64,000 nucleotides of DNA from NCBI RefSeq assembly GCF_002906855.1, contig NZ_MINI01000038.1, positions 682,001-746,000 of the forward strand. The letters run 5' to 3'. The notes beneath the pieces are model-generated. The model was given only the letters and a program-made list of their open reading frames with translations, had not been told where the DNA came from and did not search any database. Below, in pieces: positions 44,182 through 54,434 of this stretch. The number at the start of each line of letters is the position of its first letter. Positions within the stretch are counted from its first letter, which is position 1. This DNA comes from Pseudomonas putida. GTDB taxonomy: Bacteria > Pseudomonadota > Gammaproteobacteria > Pseudomonadales > Pseudomonadaceae. The position numbers and the translations under genes are program-made.

Positions 44182-44302
44182 AATGAAAATCACTACTGTT
44201 TAACCGATTTTTTGCATGTAATTGCGCGCTTTTCAGTGACCGCGCGCAAAAGCTGGTTCACACTATGTGCATCAAGCCGTTTTCACAGGGAGAATCAGGG
44301 CG

Positions 44303-44767
44303 ATGCAAGGTCACCCGGACGTAATCAACTACCTCGTCACGTTGCTGAAGGGCGAACTGGCGGCTCGCGACCAGTATTTCATTCACTCGCGCATGTACGA
44401 AGACTGGGGCCTGTCCAAGCTCTACGAGCGTATCAACCACGAGATGGAAGAAGAGACGCAGCACGCTGATGCCCTGATGCGTCGTATCCTCATGCTCGAA
44501 GGCACTCCCGACATGCGCGCGGACGACCTCGAAGTGGGCAGCACCGTGCCGGAAATGATCGAGGCCGACCTCAAGCTCGAGTACAAGGTGCGTGGCGCGC
44601 TGTGCAAAGGCATTGAGCTGTGCGAATTGCACAAGGACTACATCAGCCGCGACATCCTGCGCGCGCAGCTGGCTGACACCGAAGAAGATCACACCTACTG
44701 GCTGGAGAAGCAGCAGGGCCTGATCAAGGCCATCGGCCTGGAAAACTACCTGCAGTCGCAGATGTAA
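44303..44767 (+). CDS. bfr: Bacterioferritin-like ferritin lacking the heme methionine (BfrA/FtnA type)
   Basis: This iron-storage protein forms 24-mers with ferroxidase centres. The 154-residue reading from ATG 44303 starts [26 protein letters not shown]. Ferroxidase ligands E18, E51 and H54 are visible (E18-[13 protein letters not shown] at 49-56). The residue equivalent to the heme ligand Met52 of bacterioferritin is Thr52, so heme binding at the dimer interface is not expected. The protein closely resembles P. aeruginosa BfrA, later reclassified as FtnA, which is also next to katA. Annotation pipelines will usually call it bacterioferritin. Confidence 0.9.
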   Translation: MQGHPDVINYLVTLLKGELAARDQYFIHSRMYEDWGLSKLYERINHEMEEETQHADALMRRILMLEGTPDMRADDLEVGSTVPEMIEADLKLEYKVRGALCKGIELCELHKDYISRDILRAQLADTEEDHTYWLEKQQGLIKAIGLENYLQSQM

Positions 44768-44788
44768 GTTATCCACAGCTTCACAAAA

Positions 44789-44822
44789 AAGCCCCTGGCA
44801 CCATAGGTACCAGGGGCTTTTT
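44789..44822 (+). terminator. Bidirectional terminator between bfr and uvrA
   Basis: A 10-bp stem AAGCCCCTGG/CCAGGGGCTT with A6 before and T5 after. It can serve both the rightward bfr and the converging uvrA. Confidence 0.9.
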
Positions 44823-44839
44823 CATGTCACCGGCAACCC

Positions 44840-47674
<2,835 letters not shown>

Positions 47675-47803
47675 TGCGGCCTCGCTCGGCGGGCATAAAC
47701 AAGGAAGTATACGGCGCGCTGCCAGTACGCGGCAAAGCGTCGCGTAGATGCCGTCAAGCTGTCGGACTGATAGAATCGCCGCCGGTTCACACGAGGTTTA
47801 TCC

Positions 47804-49198
47804 ATGCACGACACCCACAACGAGCGCATGAGCAGCGGCGAAACCCGCGCTGCTAGCGGCCTGGCCCTGGTCTTTGCCTTTCGTATGCTGGGCATGTTCA
47901 TGGTCTTGCCGGTGCTGGCCACCTACGGCATGGACCTGGCCGGCGCCACCCCCGCGCTGATCGGCCTGGCCATTGGCGCCTATGGCCTGACCCAGGCAGT
48001 ATTGCAGATCCCGTTCGGGATGATTTCCGACCGCATCGGCCGCCGGCCGGTGATCTACCTGGGGCTGGTGGTCTTTGCCCTGGGCAGCCTGTTGGCGGCC
48101 CAGGCCGATTCCATCTGGGGCGTGATCGCCGGGCGAATCCTGCAGGGCGCCGGGGCAATTTCCGCTGCGGTCATGGCCTTGCTCTCGGACCTGACCCGCG
48201 AGCAGCACCGGACCAAGGCGATGGCGATGATCGGCATGAGCATCGGCCTGTCGTTCGCCGTGGCCATGGTCATTGGCCCATTGCTCACAAGCCACTTCGG
48301 CTTGTCAGGATTGTTCCTTGCCACCGCAGGACTTGCCCTGGTCGGCATCCTGTTGATCGCCTTCGTCGTACCCAATACCCACAGCACCTTGCAGCACCGC
48401 GAGTCGGGTGTGGCGCGCCAGGCCCTCGGCCCGACCCTGCGTCACCCGGACCTTTTGCGCCTGGACGTGGGCATTTTCATTCTCCACGCCATCCTCATGG
48501 CCAGTTTCGTCGCGCTGCCCCTGGCGTTCGTCGAGCGCGGTGGCCTGCCCAAGGAGCAGCACTGGTGGGTCTATCTGACCGCGCTGCTGATCTCATTTTT
48601 TGCAATGATCCCGTTCATCATCTACGGCGAAAAAAAGCGCAAGATGAAACGTGTGTTGGCCGGTGCGGTCAGTGTCCTGCTGCTGACGGAAGTGTTCTTC
48701 TGGCAGTGGGCTGACGGTTTGCGCGGACTGGTGATTGGCACCGTGGTATTCTTTACCGCATTCAACCTGCTGGAGGCCTCGTTGCCTTCGCTGGTGAGCA
48801 AGGTGTCGCCTGCTGGTGGCAAGGGGACGGCGATGGGGGTGTATTCCACCAGCCAGTTCCTCGGCGCCGCCCTGGGAGGAATCCTCGGTGGCTGGCTGTT
48901 CCAGCACGGCGGGCTGAACATGGTGTTCCTTGGTTGCGCAATCCTGTGTGCCATCTGGTTGGTCGTTGCCTTGCGCATGAACGAGCCGCCCTATGTGACC
49001 AGCCTGCGCATGCCGCTGACGCCAGAGGCAGTTCGGGAAGCCGGCTTGACCGAGCGCCTGATGGCCGTGCCGGGTGTGACCGACGCCGTGGTGGTGGCAG
49101 ATGAAGCCGCCATCTATATCAAACTGGATACGAAAATTTTGGACCGTGCGACCCTCGAGCGACTGGTGAATCCAGCCTCTTCGGCGTGCGAAGCCTAG
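47804..49198 (+). CDS. MFS transporter with C-terminal ferredoxin-like domain (YajR type)
   Basis: This 464-residue protein has 12 predicted membrane helices and a major facilitator core; motif A appears as DRIGRRPVIYLG. After the last helix, about 65 residues (from SLRMPLTPEAVREAGL to the end) form an alpha/beta tail with VPGVTDAVVVADEAAIYIKLD. This resembles the YAM domain of E. coli YajR. The substrate is unknown. It lies 9 nt upstream of ssb, so the two probably share a transcript, and it is divergent from uvrA. Confidence 0.88.
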   Translation: MHDTHNERMSSGETRAASGLALVFAFRMLGMFMVLPVLATYGMDLAGATPALIGLAIGAYGLTQAVLQIPFGMISDRIGRRPVIYLGLVVFALGSLLAAQADSIWGVIAGRILQGAGAISAAVMALLSDLTREQHRTKAMAMIGMSIGLSFAVAMVIGPLLTSHFGLSGLFLATAGLALVGILLIAFVVPNTHSTLQHRESGVARQALGPTLRHPDLLRLDVGIFILHAILMASFVALPLAFVERGGLPKEQHWWVYLTALLISFFAMIPFIIYGEKKRKMKRVLAGAVSVLLLTEVFFWQWADGLRGLVIGTVVFFTAFNLLEASLPSLVSKVSPAGGKGTAMGVYSTSQFLGAALGGILGGWLFQHGGLNMVFLGCAILCAIWLVVALRMNEPPYVTSLRMPLTPEAVREAGLTERLMAVPGVTDAVVVADEAAIYIKLDTKILDRATLERLVNPASSACEA

Positions 49199-49207
49199 GA
49201 GAACGTT

Positions 49208-49756
49208 ATGGCCCGTGGGGTTAACAAAGTCATTCTGGTCGGTACCTGTGGCCAGGATCCCGAAGTCCGCTACCTGCCCAACGGTAACGCCGTGACCAAC
49301 CTGAGCCTGGCCACCAGCGAGCAGTGGACCGACAAGCAGTCGGGCCAGAAGGTCGAGCGTACCGAGTGGCACCGTGTGTCGCTGTTCGGCAAGGTTGCCG
49401 AAATCGCTGGCGAATACCTGCGCAAAGGTTCGCAGTGCTACATCGAAGGCAAGCTGCAGACCCGCGAGTGGGAAAAAGACGGCATCAAGCGCTACACCAC
49501 CGAGATCATCGTCGACATCAATGGCACCATGCAGCTGCTTGGCGGTCGTCCGCAGGGCCAGCAGCAGGGCGGTGACCCGTACAACCAGGGTGGCGGCAAC
49601 TACAACCAGGGTGGTGGTCAGCAGCAACAGTACAACCAGGCTCCGCCACGCCAGCAGGCCCAGCGCCCGCAGCAGCAACAGCGCCCGGCGCCACAGCAGC
49701 CTGCGCCGCAGCCGGCTGCTGACTTCGACAGCTTCGATGACGATATTCCGTTCTGA
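49208..49756 (+). CDS. ssb: Single-stranded DNA-binding protein
   Basis: SSB protects single-stranded DNA and recruits repair and replication proteins. The 182-residue protein has an OB fold ([40 protein letters not shown]). A long Gln/Gly/Asn/Pro-rich linker follows (residues ~112-170), then the acidic tip FDDDIPF that binds partners. It is next to uvrA, as in many gammaproteobacteria, with the MFS gene inserted between them. Confidence 0.97.
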   Translation: MARGVNKVILVGTCGQDPEVRYLPNGNAVTNLSLATSEQWTDKQSGQKVERTEWHRVSLFGKVAEIAGEYLRKGSQCYIEGKLQTREWEKDGIKRYTTEIIVDINGTMQLLGGRPQGQQQGGDPYNQGGGNYNQGGGQQQQYNQAPPRQQAQRPQQQQRPAPQQPAPQPAADFDSFDDDIPF

Positions 49757-49785
49757 TCGAGCGGCAAGGCGTCTAGCTGAAACAG

Positions 49786-49816
49786 AAACCCAGGGCAGTT
49801 GCCCTGGGTTTTTTTA
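49786..49816 (+). terminator. Terminator after ssb
   Basis: AAACCCAGGGC-AGTT-GCCCTGGGTT followed by T7. It lies between ssb and the converging MocR-type gene. Confidence 0.93.
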
Positions 49817-49836
49817 TGCCCTTCCCACAACCCCGC

Positions 49837-51237
49837 TCAATAAAACAATCGCGGCTCCGGGGAATCCAGCAGGCTCGCCAATTTGGTCAAGGCAAAGCCC
49901 AGCTCCTGGCGGCTGGGAGACATCAAGGCAATGCGCACACCACAGGTGGCATGGCTGCGCTCGGGCAGGAACTGGCTGCCGCTGACCACTGTGACGCCAT
50001 TGTTGCGTGCCAGGTTGGCAAACTCGTCACTGGTCCAGGGCTCGGGCAATTCCAGCCAGATATGGAAGCTGTTGGGCTGGCTGCGGATCCTGTACTTGCC
50101 CAGAATCTCTTGCGCCATGTGCTGACGCGCAGCCGCTTCCTCCTGCTGCACCTGCACCAACTGATCGGCCATGCCGCTGTTGATCAGGTTGCTGGCCAGT
50201 TGCGCCATCAATGGCGATGGCATCCAGACGCTGCTGCGTACCATCGATGATAGCCGCGAGAGGGTTTGCGGCGGGGCATACAGGTAGCCGATACGCAGTG
50301 CCGGCAGCACGCTCTTGGACAGGCTGGTGAGGTACACCGACCGCTCAGGGGCATACGCGGCAAGCGGCTTGTAGTCCGGGGTGGGTTCAAGAAAACCATA
50401 GATGTCGTCATCGACGATGAACAGGTCGAACTCGCGAGCGATTTCCGCGATGGCTTCGCGCCGGGCATGGGGCATGATCGAGTTGGTCGGGTTCTGGTGC
50501 GTGGTGACGCAAACCAGCAGCGAGGGGCGATGTTCCAGGCATGCCGCACGCAGCGCCTCGGGAATCAGCCCGAATTCGTCCATGGCCACGCCACGCAGGC
50601 GACGTCCCATGCTGTGGGCCAGGGAGATGATGCCTGGGTAGCAAAACGATTCGCAAAGCACCACGTCGTCGCTCTTCGACAGGCTGCTGATGGCCACCAG
50701 CAAGCCATGCTGGGCGCCGGACGTCAGCACCACCTGTTGCCAGCGGGCCTCGGGCAGCCAGCGCTGGATCCAGGCCGCACCGGCCTGCTTGTGGGTCGCA
50801 TGGCCGCCCTCGGTGACATAGTCCAGCACCTGGGCCAGGTCGGGCGACTGGGCCAGTTCGTTGATGGCGCCGCGCAGCCAATCGGTCATGTGGGCGTCAT
50901 TGGGCTTGATGATCGACAGGTCGATCTGCCCGCTCTCGCGCTCGGCGCTGCTTGGGCTGGGCCGTGCAGGCGCAAGTGGGGCAGGGGGCTGCGCCTGGCG
51001 TTGCGGGAGCACGAAAGTCCCGCGCCCAACCTCACCCACCACCAGGCCACGCTTGGCGGCTTCGTCATAGGCTCGGCCGATGGTGCCGGGCGTCACGTCC
51101 AGGGACTCGGCCAGGTCCTTGAGGGTTGGCAAGCGTTCGCCAGCCACCAGCCGGCCACTGCCGATGTCCTGCTCCAGGGCGTCGGCGATCATCAGGTAGA
51201 CCGGCTGCGCCAGGTCGCTGTAGTGAGGAACCCACAT
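49837..51237 (-). CDS. MocR/PdxR-type regulator: GntR winged helix fused to aminotransferase domain
   Basis: This 466-residue fusion has an N-terminal GntR winged helix (PVYLMIADALEQDIGSGRLV and LAESLDVTPGTIGRAYDEAA). A linker leads to a type I aminotransferase-like domain with the PLP lysine in LTSLSKSVLPALRIGYL. Such proteins sense PLP or amino compounds and normally act on a divergent gene. The start at 51237 gives MWVPHYSDLAQPVYLM; a GTG at 51279 is possible. It diverges from a dioxygenase-permease-dehydrogenase set, and sequence repeats in the shared gap are likely operators. The effector is unknown. Confidence 0.88.
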   Translation of the reverse strand: MWVPHYSDLAQPVYLMIADALEQDIGSGRLVAGERLPTLKDLAESLDVTPGTIGRAYDEAAKRGLVVGEVGRGTFVLPQRQAQPPAPLAPARPSPSSAERESGQIDLSIIKPNDAHMTDWLRGAINELAQSPDLAQVLDYVTEGGHATHKQAGAAWIQRWLPEARWQQVVLTSGAQHGLLVAISSLSKSDDVVLCESFCYPGIISLAHSMGRRLRGVAMDEFGLIPEALRAACLEHRPSLLVCVTTHQNPTNSIMPHARREAIAEIAREFDLFIVDDDIYGFLEPTPDYKPLAAYAPERSVYLTSLSKSVLPALRIGYLYAPPQTLSRLSSMVRSSVWMPSPLMAQLASNLINSGMADQLVQVQQEEAAARQHMAQEILGKYRIRSQPNSFHIWLELPEPWTSDEFANLARNNGVTVVSGSQFLPERSHATCGVRIALMSPSRQELGFALTKLASLLDSPEPRLFY

Positions 51238-51327
51238 AGAAATGGCACCAGAATCTGCGAGAACGCGGAAGCCTAGCACGAAAGGTCTGATGGAAGTAAT
51301 TGTGTTTTCTTACGTGTAAATTACCTT

Positions 51328-51542
51328 GATTGAATCGCATCGATCAGTCGATCACGGACCTTCAAGCGTGGCCCTGATTGAGATAAAGCGGGTCTGCATC
51401 CTGCGCGGTTTCACCACGTTCGCCAGAAACCTTTTGAAATCAATAAGTTGATTGAATCGACTTAATTGTCTGTCGAGGCCTTTCGGAAAATGGATTGAAT
51501 CGACGTTATTTTTGTAATTACAATGATTGAGTCGATTCAATT
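51328..51542 (+). promoter_or_regulatory. Operator-like ATTGAATCGAC repeats between regulator and dioxygenase
   Basis: The motif GATTGAATCGAC occurs at 51450-51461 and 51493-51504, 43 nt apart (about four helical turns). A shorter form, GATTGAATCGC, is at 51328-51338. An inverted copy forms the near-palindrome ATTGAGTCGATTCAAT at 51526-51541. Such repeats between a MocR gene and its divergent target are the usual binding arrangement of the family. The assignment to this regulator is inference. Confidence 0.7.
51495..51524 (+). promoter_or_regulatory. Candidate promoter of the dioxygenase operon
   Basis: TTGAAT (51495-51500), 18 nt, TACAAT (51519-51524). The -35 lies within one repeat and the near-palindrome begins directly after the -10, so a bound regulator would act on polymerase here. 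Confidence 0.55.
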
Positions 51543-51662
51543 CGCTGGCCTCTCGATGGATTCAGCTGCTTGCATCGCCCCGCTGTGACCGGCTTCAAAA
51601 ACATAAACATCTGCCGCCGACACCGATTGGCCTCAAGCCAGCAACATGGAATATCACTGCAA

Positions 51663-52688
51663 ATGGAAAGTGCACACCTGCATCAAGGCGCCGAGCTTCA
51701 AGCCTCACTGGAGATCCGTCTGCCCTGGGTCATCTCCAGCGCCTGGCAAACCTTGCTGAACAACACACCGCTCGACTTCGAGACGAGCAAGGAGCTTTAT
51801 CCACAGCTCAAGGACCAGGCCCAGGACGTGCTGGGCAAGGCGCTGTGCCAACAGATCCGTGGCTTTGTCACGGACCCGTACCTGACCAGCATGATCGTGC
51901 GCAATTGCCCGCGTGACCGTGACATCCCACCCACACCTTATTCGGGCGTACTCAGCCCGCGCAGCACGCCGGTTGCCTGCCTGGTCAGCCTGACCATGCA
52001 GAGCCTGATGGGGATCAACCCGGTGGTCTACGAGGGTGAGAACGATGGCCGGCTGTTCCGCCATGTCATTCCTTCGCGCCATTCTTCCAGCCACAAGAGC
52101 TCCCATGGCTCGAAGCTGCGCTTCTCCTATCACGTGGACAACCCGGACCTGCCGCTGTCATCCGAGCCGCTCGGCGACACGTCCTGCTGCCCGGAATACC
52201 TGTCGTTCTTCGGCATGCGCTGCGATCCGCGCATCAGCACCACACTGGTGAGCCTCGATGCCGTTGTGGCGGCACTGCCCGCTACCACCGTGCGCGAACT
52301 GTGCCTGCCTCAGTTCGAGATCCGCCGCCCGGATTCCTTTAGCGGCAACCGCCGTCGCACGGCCGAACTCCCGGTGCTGGTGCGCGGCCAGGCCGGTGAA
52401 TGGTTGTGCCGTTTCGACAGCGAGAACACCCACGGCCTCAACCTGCGGGCCGAGCAGGCACTGGCCAGCCTGCGGAGTGTGTTGGAAACCCGTCGCTTCG
52501 ACGAACCCCACCTGCTGCTGCCGGGCGACTTCATGGTCTTCAAGAACCAGCGTGTGCTGCATGCCCGCGATGGCTTCGAGCCGCAGAACGATGGCGCCGA
52601 CCGCTGGCTGCTGCGCCTGTTCGCGGTCAACGACCTGAACCGTGTGCATTTCGCTCGGGCCGATCACCTTTACGAAGTGCTCTCCTGA
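51663..52688 (+). CDS. Fe(II)/2-oxoglutarate-dependent oxygenase, clavaminate synthase-like
   Basis: This is a 341-residue TauD/CAS-type dioxygenase. The iron facial triad can be read as H157-V-D159 (SYHVDNPD) and H300 (NQRVLHARDGF). R314 in DRWLLRL is the likely 2-oxoglutarate anchor 14 residues later. This layout matches the clavaminate synthase / AsnO / VioC branch, whose studied members hydroxylate free or bound amino acids, usually at C-beta or C-gamma. The substrate is unknown. I chose ATG 51663; a TTG at 51570 would add 31 residues. It is followed by a permease and a YdfG-like dehydrogenase and is probably controlled by the divergent MocR protein. Confidence 0.82.
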   Translation: MESAHLHQGAELQASLEIRLPWVISSAWQTLLNNTPLDFETSKELYPQLKDQAQDVLGKALCQQIRGFVTDPYLTSMIVRNCPRDRDIPPTPYSGVLSPRSTPVACLVSLTMQSLMGINPVVYEGENDGRLFRHVIPSRHSSSHKSSHGSKLRFSYHVDNPDLPLSSEPLGDTSCCPEYLSFFGMRCDPRISTTLVSLDAVVAALPATTVRELCLPQFEIRRPDSFSGNRRRTAELPVLVRGQAGEWLCRFDSENTHGLNLRAEQALASLRSVLETRRFDEPHLLLPGDFMVFKNQRVLHARDGFEPQNDGADRWLLRLFAVNDLNRVHFARADHLYEVLS

Positions 52689-52720
52689 TTCTTTTTTACT
52701 GACTCGACGGACGTACCGAT

Positions 52721-53506
52721 ATGGAACTGTTAGGCGCCTTCTGGGCGGAACACTGGTTACTGGCGATCCTGATGCTGGGCGCTATCGCATTCGTTGCAGG
52801 CTTTGTCGACAGCATCGCCGGCGGTGGTGGGCTGTTTCTGGTGCCCGGCTTTCTGCTTGTGGGCATGCCACCGCAGGTTGCCCTGGGGCAGGAGAAGTTG
52901 GTCAGCACCCTCGGCACGCTCGCGGCCATCCGTAACTTCCTGGCCAACAGCAAGATGGTCTGGCAGGTGGCGCTGGTCGGGGTGCCGTTTTCTTTGCTTG
53001 GGGCTTATCTGGGCGCGCACCTGATCGTGTCGATCCCCCAGGAAACCGTGGGCAAGATCATCCTGGCGCTGATCCCGTTCGGCATCCTCATCTTCCTCAC
53101 TCCCAAGGACCGCCCGGTGGAAGAGCGCGAACTATCGCCGCGCATGCTGTTCACCGTGGTTCCGCTGACCTGCCTGGCCATCGGCTTCTATGACGGCTTC
53201 TTCGGCCCCGGCACCGGCAGCATGTTCATCATCGCATTCCACTACCTGCTGCGCATGGACCTGGTCTCCAGCTCCGCCAACTCCAAAACCTTCAACTTCG
53301 CCTCCAACATCGGCGCCCTGGTGGCGTTCGTCATGGCGGGCAAGGTCGTGTACTTGCTGGCGCTACCGCTGGTGGCCTGCAACATCCTCGGCAACCACCT
53401 GGGCAGCGCCCTGGCCCTGCGCAAAGGAAATGAAGTGGTGCGCAAGGCGTTGGTGTTCTCGATGCTCTGCCTGTTTACCAGCCTGGGTGTGAAGTACCTG
53501 GCCTGA
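52721..53506 (+). CDS. TauE/SafE family membrane transporter (YfcA-like)
   Basis: This 261-residue protein has about eight membrane helices in two related halves. The N-terminal half has FVAGFVDSIAGGGGLFLVPG, and the second has LAIGFYDGFFGPGTGSMFII, the duplicated Gly-rich signature of the TauE/SafE family. Characterised relatives export sulfite, sulfoacetate or other small organic anions. It lies 32 nt after the dioxygenase gene and 22 nt before the SDR gene. Export of a substrate or product of those enzymes is a reasonable inference but untested. Confidence 0.88.
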   Translation: MELLGAFWAEHWLLAILMLGAIAFVAGFVDSIAGGGGLFLVPGFLLVGMPPQVALGQEKLVSTLGTLAAIRNFLANSKMVWQVALVGVPFSLLGAYLGAHLIVSIPQETVGKIILALIPFGILIFLTPKDRPVEERELSPRMLFTVVPLTCLAIGFYDGFFGPGTGSMFIIAFHYLLRMDLVSSSANSKTFNFASNIGALVAFVMAGKVVYLLALPLVACNILGNHLGSALALRKGNEVVRKALVFSMLCLFTSLGVKYLA

Positions 53507-53528
53507 CCCCTTTCAAAGGAGATAACTG

Positions 53529-54290
53529 ATGAAAACTGCATTCGTGACCGGCGCTTCTTCGGGCTTTGGCCGGGCCATCTGCCGCACCCTGATCGGCAAG
53601 GGTTATCGTGTGATCGGCGCCGCCCGGCGCATGGACAAGCTGCAAGTGCTGGAGGCCGAGCTAGGCGACAATTTCATTGCACTGGCGCTGGATGTCACCG
53701 ATCCGCTGTCGATCGAGTCGGCGTTCGACCAAGTCCGTGACGCCTCGCTGCAGATTGACCTGCTGGTGAACAATGCCGGGCTGGCGCTGGGTGTCGACCG
53801 CGCCCAGGCCAGCAGCAGCGAGAACTGGCAGCAGATGATCGACACCAACGTCACCGGCCTGGCGATGGTGACCCACAAAGTCCTACCGCAGATGGTGGAG
53901 GCCGACAGCGGCATGATCATCAACATGGGGTCCATCGCCGGCACTTACCCGTACCCGGGTGGCAACGTGTATGGCGCCAGCAAGGCCTTCGTCCGCCAGT
54001 TCAGCCTCAACCTGCGCGCCGACCTGGCCGGCACCCGTGTGCGGGTGAGCAATATCGAACCGGGGTTGTGCTCGGGCACCGACTTTTCGGTGGTGCGCCT
54101 GAACGGTGACCTGGACGCTGTGCAAGCCCTCTACCGCGATGTGGAGGCCATCTTGCCGGAGGACATCGCCGCCACAGTGGCGTGGATTGCCGAGCAACCG
54201 GGGCATGTGAACATCAATACCGTCGAGATCATGCCGGTGGCCCAGAGCAGTGCGGCACTCAATGTGGCGCGTAACCTGCCGCGCTGTTGA
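53529..54290 (+). CDS. YdfG-like SDR oxidoreductase (3-hydroxy acid dehydrogenase type)
   Basis: This 253-residue short-chain dehydrogenase has TGASSGFG (7-14) and NNAG (81-84). The catalytic set is S135 (MGSIAG), Y148 and K152 (VYGASKAFVRQFSLNLR). The whole protein follows E. coli YdfG closely, including AGLALG and the C-terminal HVNINTVEIMPVAQS. YdfG oxidises L-serine, L-allo-threonine and 3-hydroxy acids with NADP+. In this operon a beta-hydroxylated amino acid from the dioxygenase would be a natural substrate, but that is inference. Confidence 0.9.
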   Translation: MKTAFVTGASSGFGRAICRTLIGKGYRVIGAARRMDKLQVLEAELGDNFIALALDVTDPLSIESAFDQVRDASLQIDLLVNNAGLALGVDRAQASSSENWQQMIDTNVTGLAMVTHKVLPQMVEADSGMIINMGSIAGTYPYPGGNVYGASKAFVRQFSLNLRADLAGTRVRVSNIEPGLCSGTDFSVVRLNGDLDAVQALYRDVEAILPEDIAATVAWIAEQPGHVNINTVEIMPVAQSSAALNVARNLPRC

Positions 54291-54434
54291 TTGGCGCACT
54301 CCCTGACCCATGTCATCGCACCTTCTCGTTTCTTGACTAGTCTTATCTACTGGCGGCCATCAATTAGCCGCCACCGTGACTACCAAGAGGCGCCGGCCAC
54401 GTTCCGTGCGTCCAAACCTGATCAGGAGTGCACG

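Noticed and set aside
47675..47803. SOS (LexA) box for uvrA
   Set aside because: I looked for a CTGT-N8-ACAG type palindrome in the uvrA-MFS gap and saw none that is convincing.
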